This document shows, piece after piece, positions 13,779 through 15,754 of a stretch of DNA of 15,754 bases. The notes beneath the pieces were generated by a model, which worked only from the letters and a program-made list of their open reading frames with translations, had not been told where the DNA came from and did no database searches. Source of the DNA: Halieaceae bacterium UBA6060 (GTDB taxonomy: Bacteria > Pseudomonadota > Gammaproteobacteria > Pseudomonadales > Halieaceae); the NCBI GenBank assembly GCA_002428935.1, contig DIYG01000075.1:2794-18547 (forward strand), given 5' to 3'. Made by a program: the position numbers and the translations under genes. Within the stretch, counting starts at the first letter, position 1; each line of letters opens with the position of its first letter.

Positions 13779-14432
13779 ATGCGCCTTTACGGCTACTTCC
13801 ATTCATCAGCGGCGTATCGCGTGCGAATTGCCCTGGGCCTGAAAGGTCTCGACTGGGAAGACGCGGTGGTAAAGCTCACCGACGACGAACAGCAAGGTGA
13901 CCGTTATCGGGCCCTGAACCCTCAGGGACTGGTGCCCGCCCTGGAGACCGATGAAGGCAAAATCCTCGGGCAATCCACAGCCATTTTGGAGTGGTTAGAG
14001 GAAGCTCATCCCAAACCACCGCTTTACCCGGAAGATAAATTGGAACGAGCGCATATCCGAGCGCTGTGCCAACACATCGCCTGCGACATTCATCCCCTGA
14101 ACAATCTTCGGGTCCTGCGCCACTTGAAACAGGAGTATGGACAAACTCAGGAATCCGTGGACCGCTGGTACGCCCACTGGATTCTCCGCGGCTTCGCCGC
14201 GCTGGAAATAGCCATCGCAGAGCTGCCTTCTGAGTTCTCCCTGAACACTCAACCCGGGATGCTGGAAGTCTTTCTGGTACCTCAGGTGTACAACGCTCGT
14301 CGCTTCGCGGTTCCCCTGGATACCTTCCCCGCCATTCAGGAGTTAGATGAGCGCTGCCAGAAGATACCTGCCTTTGTTAATGCCCACCCCCTTCGTCAAC
14401 CCGATACGCCCGAGTCCCTAAGGACCGCGTAG
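13779..14432 (+). CDS. maiA: Maleylacetoacetate isomerase (zeta-class GST)
   Basis: This encodes 217 residues. The zeta-class signature SSxxYRVRIAL appears as SSAAYRVRIALGLKGL (residues 9-24), followed by LNPQGLVPALE (cis-proline) and the glutathione-binding GQSTAILEWLEE. The helical domain contains CQHIACDIHPLNNLRVL, conserved in this class and near the active site. The enzyme isomerises maleylacetoacetate to fumarylacetoacetate with glutathione. At the position of the animal-enzyme cysteine (SSC) there is alanine; S9 and S10 are kept, and many bacterial enzymes vary here, so activity is still expected. GGAGG 8 bases before the ATG lies inside the end of the hydrolase gene. The 3' end overlaps the convergent nucleotidyltransferase gene by 37 bases, and no terminator is visible. 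Confidence 0.93.
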   Translation: MRLYGYFHSSAAYRVRIALGLKGLDWEDAVVKLTDDEQQGDRYRALNPQGLVPALETDEGKILGQSTAILEWLEEAHPKPPLYPEDKLERAHIRALCQHIACDIHPLNNLRVLRHLKQEYGQTQESVDRWYAHWILRGFAALEIAIAELPSEFSLNTQPGMLEVFLVPQVYNARRFAVPLDTFPAIQELDERCQKIPAFVNAHPLRQPDTPESLRTA

Positions 14433-15040
14433 TCCTTGCGCAGTTGTTCCACCGCACCAGGGGAATCTAGATCGCGAAGGATCCCAGGATCATCCACAGC
14501 TACTTCTTGTCCCGCTTGAGCATGGCGATCCAACACCGCACGAGCGCCCCCGTCCCCCTGGAGTGTTTCTAACTCTTCGAAGAACGCCGAACCGAATAGC
14601 ACGGGGTGCCCTCGCTGACCTAGATAAGTCGGGAACACGATAAGGTCTCCTGCGCATCGAGCCTCGAGGGCGGCGATGGTCGTGGATGTGATCAATGGCA
14701 TATCAGCGAGGGCGATAAACAGCCCGGGAAACTGAGCGCAGCGCTGAACCCCCTCTTTCAAAGTGTGCGCCATTCCCTGATCTGCATGGACGCAACGAAG
14801 ACAGGAAACCCCGGAATGGGTCAGTCGCCACTCCAACGCGTCATCTTCACCTCGCGTAGAAAGACAGACGACAACGGACAACTTCATCTGTCGATACAAG
14901 CGAACAGATGCCTCTATCAGCATTTCGTTCTTATATAGCAGTATCTTTCGTTTGTCGGCCCCAAACCTTCGCGCGCGACCGGCGGCCAAAAGAAGCACTC
15001 CGGGGCGCTGATGAGCTTCGGTTTTTTCCTCAATGATCAC
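14396..15040 (-). CDS. MobA/MocA-like nucleotidyltransferase (probable molybdenum cofactor cytidylyl/guanylyltransferase)
   Basis: This encodes 214 residues with the nucleotidyltransferase fold. Seen are the nucleotide loop LLLAAGRARRFGADKRK (16-32), the metal-binding ALADMPLI (110-117), the RGHPVLF motif (143-149), GDGGAR (162-167) and the C-terminal ILRDLDSPG (187-195). RGHPV and GDGGAR are typical of MocA-type enzymes that add CMP (or GMP) to molybdopterin for xanthine-dehydrogenase-family enzymes. No molybdoenzyme gene is in the window, so the partner is unknown; another sugar or cofactor NTP-transferase is possible. The GTG start has AAGGA about 6 bases upstream. The last 12 codons overlap the convergent isomerase gene, and the end lacks any family motif. 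Confidence 0.85.
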   Translation of the reverse strand: MIIEEKTEAHQRPGVLLLAAGRARRFGADKRKILLYKNEMLIEASVRLYRQMKLSVVVCLSTRGEDDALEWRLTHSGVSCLRCVHADQGMAHTLKEGVQRCAQFPGLFIALADMPLITSTTIAALEARCAGDLIVFPTYLGQRGHPVLFGSAFFEELETLQGDGGARAVLDRHAQAGQEVAVDDPGILRDLDSPGAVEQLRKDYAVLRDSGVSG

Positions 15041-15215
15041 GGCTAGTCCTTAAGAAGCCGCATATCGCGGCCGAAAATCCGCAGGAAATTCCTCGTGGGA
15101 ATTACGCTATTCCCCCTTGCGATAGTGTAGGAAACGCTTATGCTGGCGAAGGTGGAAATTGTTTCCGCTATAAGAGCTAACGACAGGCAGCAGGATCATC
15201 ACAAGGGGAGTGATC
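15041..15215. other. Divergent intergenic region between the nucleotidyltransferase and YegP-histone-like genes
   Basis: This is 175 bases with no gene. It holds a hairpin at 15087-15103 (AATTCC, TCGTG, GGAATT), a short inverted repeat at 15154-15166 (GGAAA, TTG, TTTCC), possible rightward promoter boxes and a strong ribosome site AAGGGGAG (15203-15210). I see no convincing leftward promoter for the nucleotidyltransferase. Confidence 0.5.
15117..15144 (+). promoter_or_regulatory. Possible promoter of the YegP-histone-like gene
   Basis: TTGCGA (15117-15122) and TATGCT (15139-15144) are 16 bases apart, each 4 of 6 to consensus. A second -10-like TATAAG lies at 15169-15174 (5 of 6), but without a matching -35. 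Either could serve; the evidence is weak. Confidence 0.32.
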
Positions 15216-15725
15216 ATGGCAGGAAAGTTTGAACTGAAGAAGGGGAAGACCGGTAAGTTCTCCTTCAATCTCAAATCAGGAAATGGGCAGGTGGTTTTCA
15301 CCAGCCAGACTTACGACAACAAGCGCTCGGCAACAGCGGGTATCAATTCCGTGAAGAAGAACGCTGTTAAGGAAGGTGCTTACGATCGCAAGTCGTCGAC
15401 CAAGAAGCAGCCCTACTTTGTAATCAAGGCAACTAATGGTCAGGTGATTGGTAAGAGCCAGATGTACGCCAATGCGGTCAGCATGGAAAAGGGCATCAAG
15501 TCCGTCATGAAGAACGCGCCGGAAGCAGCCACCACGGACCTCACGGTAGAGGCACCGAAAGCAAAGGCGGCTCCAAAGAAAAAAGCGGCGGCGAAGAAGG
15601 CTCCCGCGAAGAAAAAAGCCCCGGCTAAGAAAGCAGCGGCAAAGAAAGCTCCAGCGAAGAAGGCTGCAGCTAAGAAATCTCCGGCGAAGAAAAAAGCCGC
15701 AGCAAAAAAGAAAGCTCGCAAGTAA
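15216..15725 (+). CDS. Two-repeat YegP/DUF1508 protein with histone-H1-like Lys/Ala/Pro tail
   Basis: This encodes a 169-residue, very basic protein. Two YegP-type (DUF1508) repeats are visible: residues 3-50 (KFSFNLKSGNGQVVFTSQTYDNKRSATAGINSVKKN, read as F.F.LK..NGQV...S..Y) and 58-101 (PYFVIKATNGQVIGKSQMY, GIKSVMKNA). After an acidic linker (102-113), the tail 114-169 is built from KKAPAKK and KKAAAKK units, like histone H1 and AlgP/Hc1 tails, and ends in KKKARK. Tandem DUF1508 repeats are common on their own. The tail suggests binding to DNA or RNA, perhaps as a nucleoid protein, which is inference. I chose the ATG at 15216, 5 bases after AAGGGGAG; a GTG two codons earlier (15210) overlaps that ribosome site. 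The tail DNA is an A/G-rich repetitive tract that could vary in length between strains. Confidence 0.88.
   Translation: MAGKFELKKGKTGKFSFNLKSGNGQVVFTSQTYDNKRSATAGINSVKKNAVKEGAYDRKSSTKKQPYFVIKATNGQVIGKSQMYANAVSMEKGIKSVMKNAPEAATTDLTVEAPKAKAAPKKKAAAKKAPAKKKAPAKKAAAKKAPAKKAAAKKSPAKKKAAAKKKARK
15555..15722 (+). repeat. Degenerate low-complexity repeat encoding the Lys/Ala/Pro tail
   Basis: The purine-rich DNA consists of imperfect repeats such as gcgaagaaggct, gcaaagaaagct and gctaagaaagca, encoding KKAPAKK/KKAAAKK units. Codons alternate between synonymous forms (aag/aaa, gcg/gct/gca), so the repeat is selected at protein level and has diverged at DNA level. Confidence 0.75.
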
Positions 15726-15739
15726 GGCAATGCTTTGGC

Positions 15740-15754
15740 GGGCGCACCGCGCCC
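15740..15754 (+). terminator. Hairpin after the last gene, cut by the window end
   Basis: GGGCGC-ACC-GCGCCC forms a perfect 6-bp G+C stem with a 3-base loop, starting 15 bases after the TAA stop. The window ends at its last base, so any following T-run cannot be seen. A rho-independent terminator is likely but unproven. Confidence 0.45.

Noticed and set aside
15555..15722. CRISPR or tandem-repeat array
   Set aside because: The repetition is coding, short-unit and imperfect, with no spacers; it encodes the basic tail.
15440..15730. Leftward frame encoding a Phe/Ala-rich protein resembling membrane helices
   Set aside because: It is the complement of the Lys/Ala repeat tail; the hydrophobic look is an artefact of reading AAG/GCN repeats backwards.

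Overview
The window reads as a G+C-rich marine-type gammaproteobacterial chromosome segment, possibly from the Halieaceae (OM60/NOR5) group. That lineage guess is inference: it rests on light-damage and photoreceptor genes next to acyl-CoA catabolism, a long-form aromatic amino acid hydroxylase with a homogentisate pathway, and a lysine-rich histone-H1-like protein. I see no mobile element, tRNA, rRNA or CRISPR array. Coding is dense, and no gene-free stretch exceeds about 175 bases.

Layout. (1) 1-1927, light module: the 3' end of a DASH cryptochrome and a 61-aa DUF2256 zinc-ribbon protein run rightward and converge, with an 8-base gap, on a leftward FeS-type bacterial (6-4) photolyase/cryptochrome. 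(2) 2018-4737: two tandem leftward ABC1 kinases of the Coq8/ADCK3-like type, overlapping or abutting, upstream of the photolyase and possibly co-transcribed with it. (3) 4900-9188: a leftward fatty acid/CoA-thioester operon running acyl-CoA dehydrogenase, then a glutathione S-transferase-like protein, then a large plus small acyl-CoA dehydrogenase pair that looks like a heteromeric enzyme. Upstream of it is a promoter whose -10 box lies in the middle of a long inverted repeat, probably an operator. (4) 9288-14432: an aromatic amino acid catabolic locus. A MarR regulator and a 588-aa phenylalanine-hydroxylase-like enzyme run leftward; homogentisate dioxygenase, fumarylacetoacetate hydrolase and maleylacetoacetate isomerase run rightward. 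Between them lies an 18-bp perfect palindrome that covers the -10 box of a strong-looking marR promoter. (5) 14396-15040: a MobA/MocA-like nucleotidyltransferase converging on and overlapping the isomerase gene. (6) 15216-15725: a basic protein made of two YegP/DUF1508 repeats fused to a Lys/Ala/Pro histone-H1-like tail, followed by a hairpin cut by the window end.

How it works together. Region 4 would take phenylalanine to tyrosine and homogentisate to fumarate plus acetoacetate. The middle steps (aminotransferase and 4-hydroxyphenylpyruvate dioxygenase) and the pterin-recycling dehydratase are not in the window. The MarR protein most likely represses its own operon and perhaps the divergent hmgA operon. 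Region 3 looks like beta-oxidation-type dehydrogenation of unusual acyl-CoAs (branched, cyclic or sterol-derived); the substrate cannot be told from sequence.

The most distinctive observations are the marR/hmgA operator, the operator over the acyl-CoA dehydrogenase promoter, the uncharacterised C-terminal half of the hydroxylase, the YegP-histone-tail fusion, and the co-location of two unrelated cryptochrome/photolyase lineages with DUF2256 and a pair of Coq8-like kinases.
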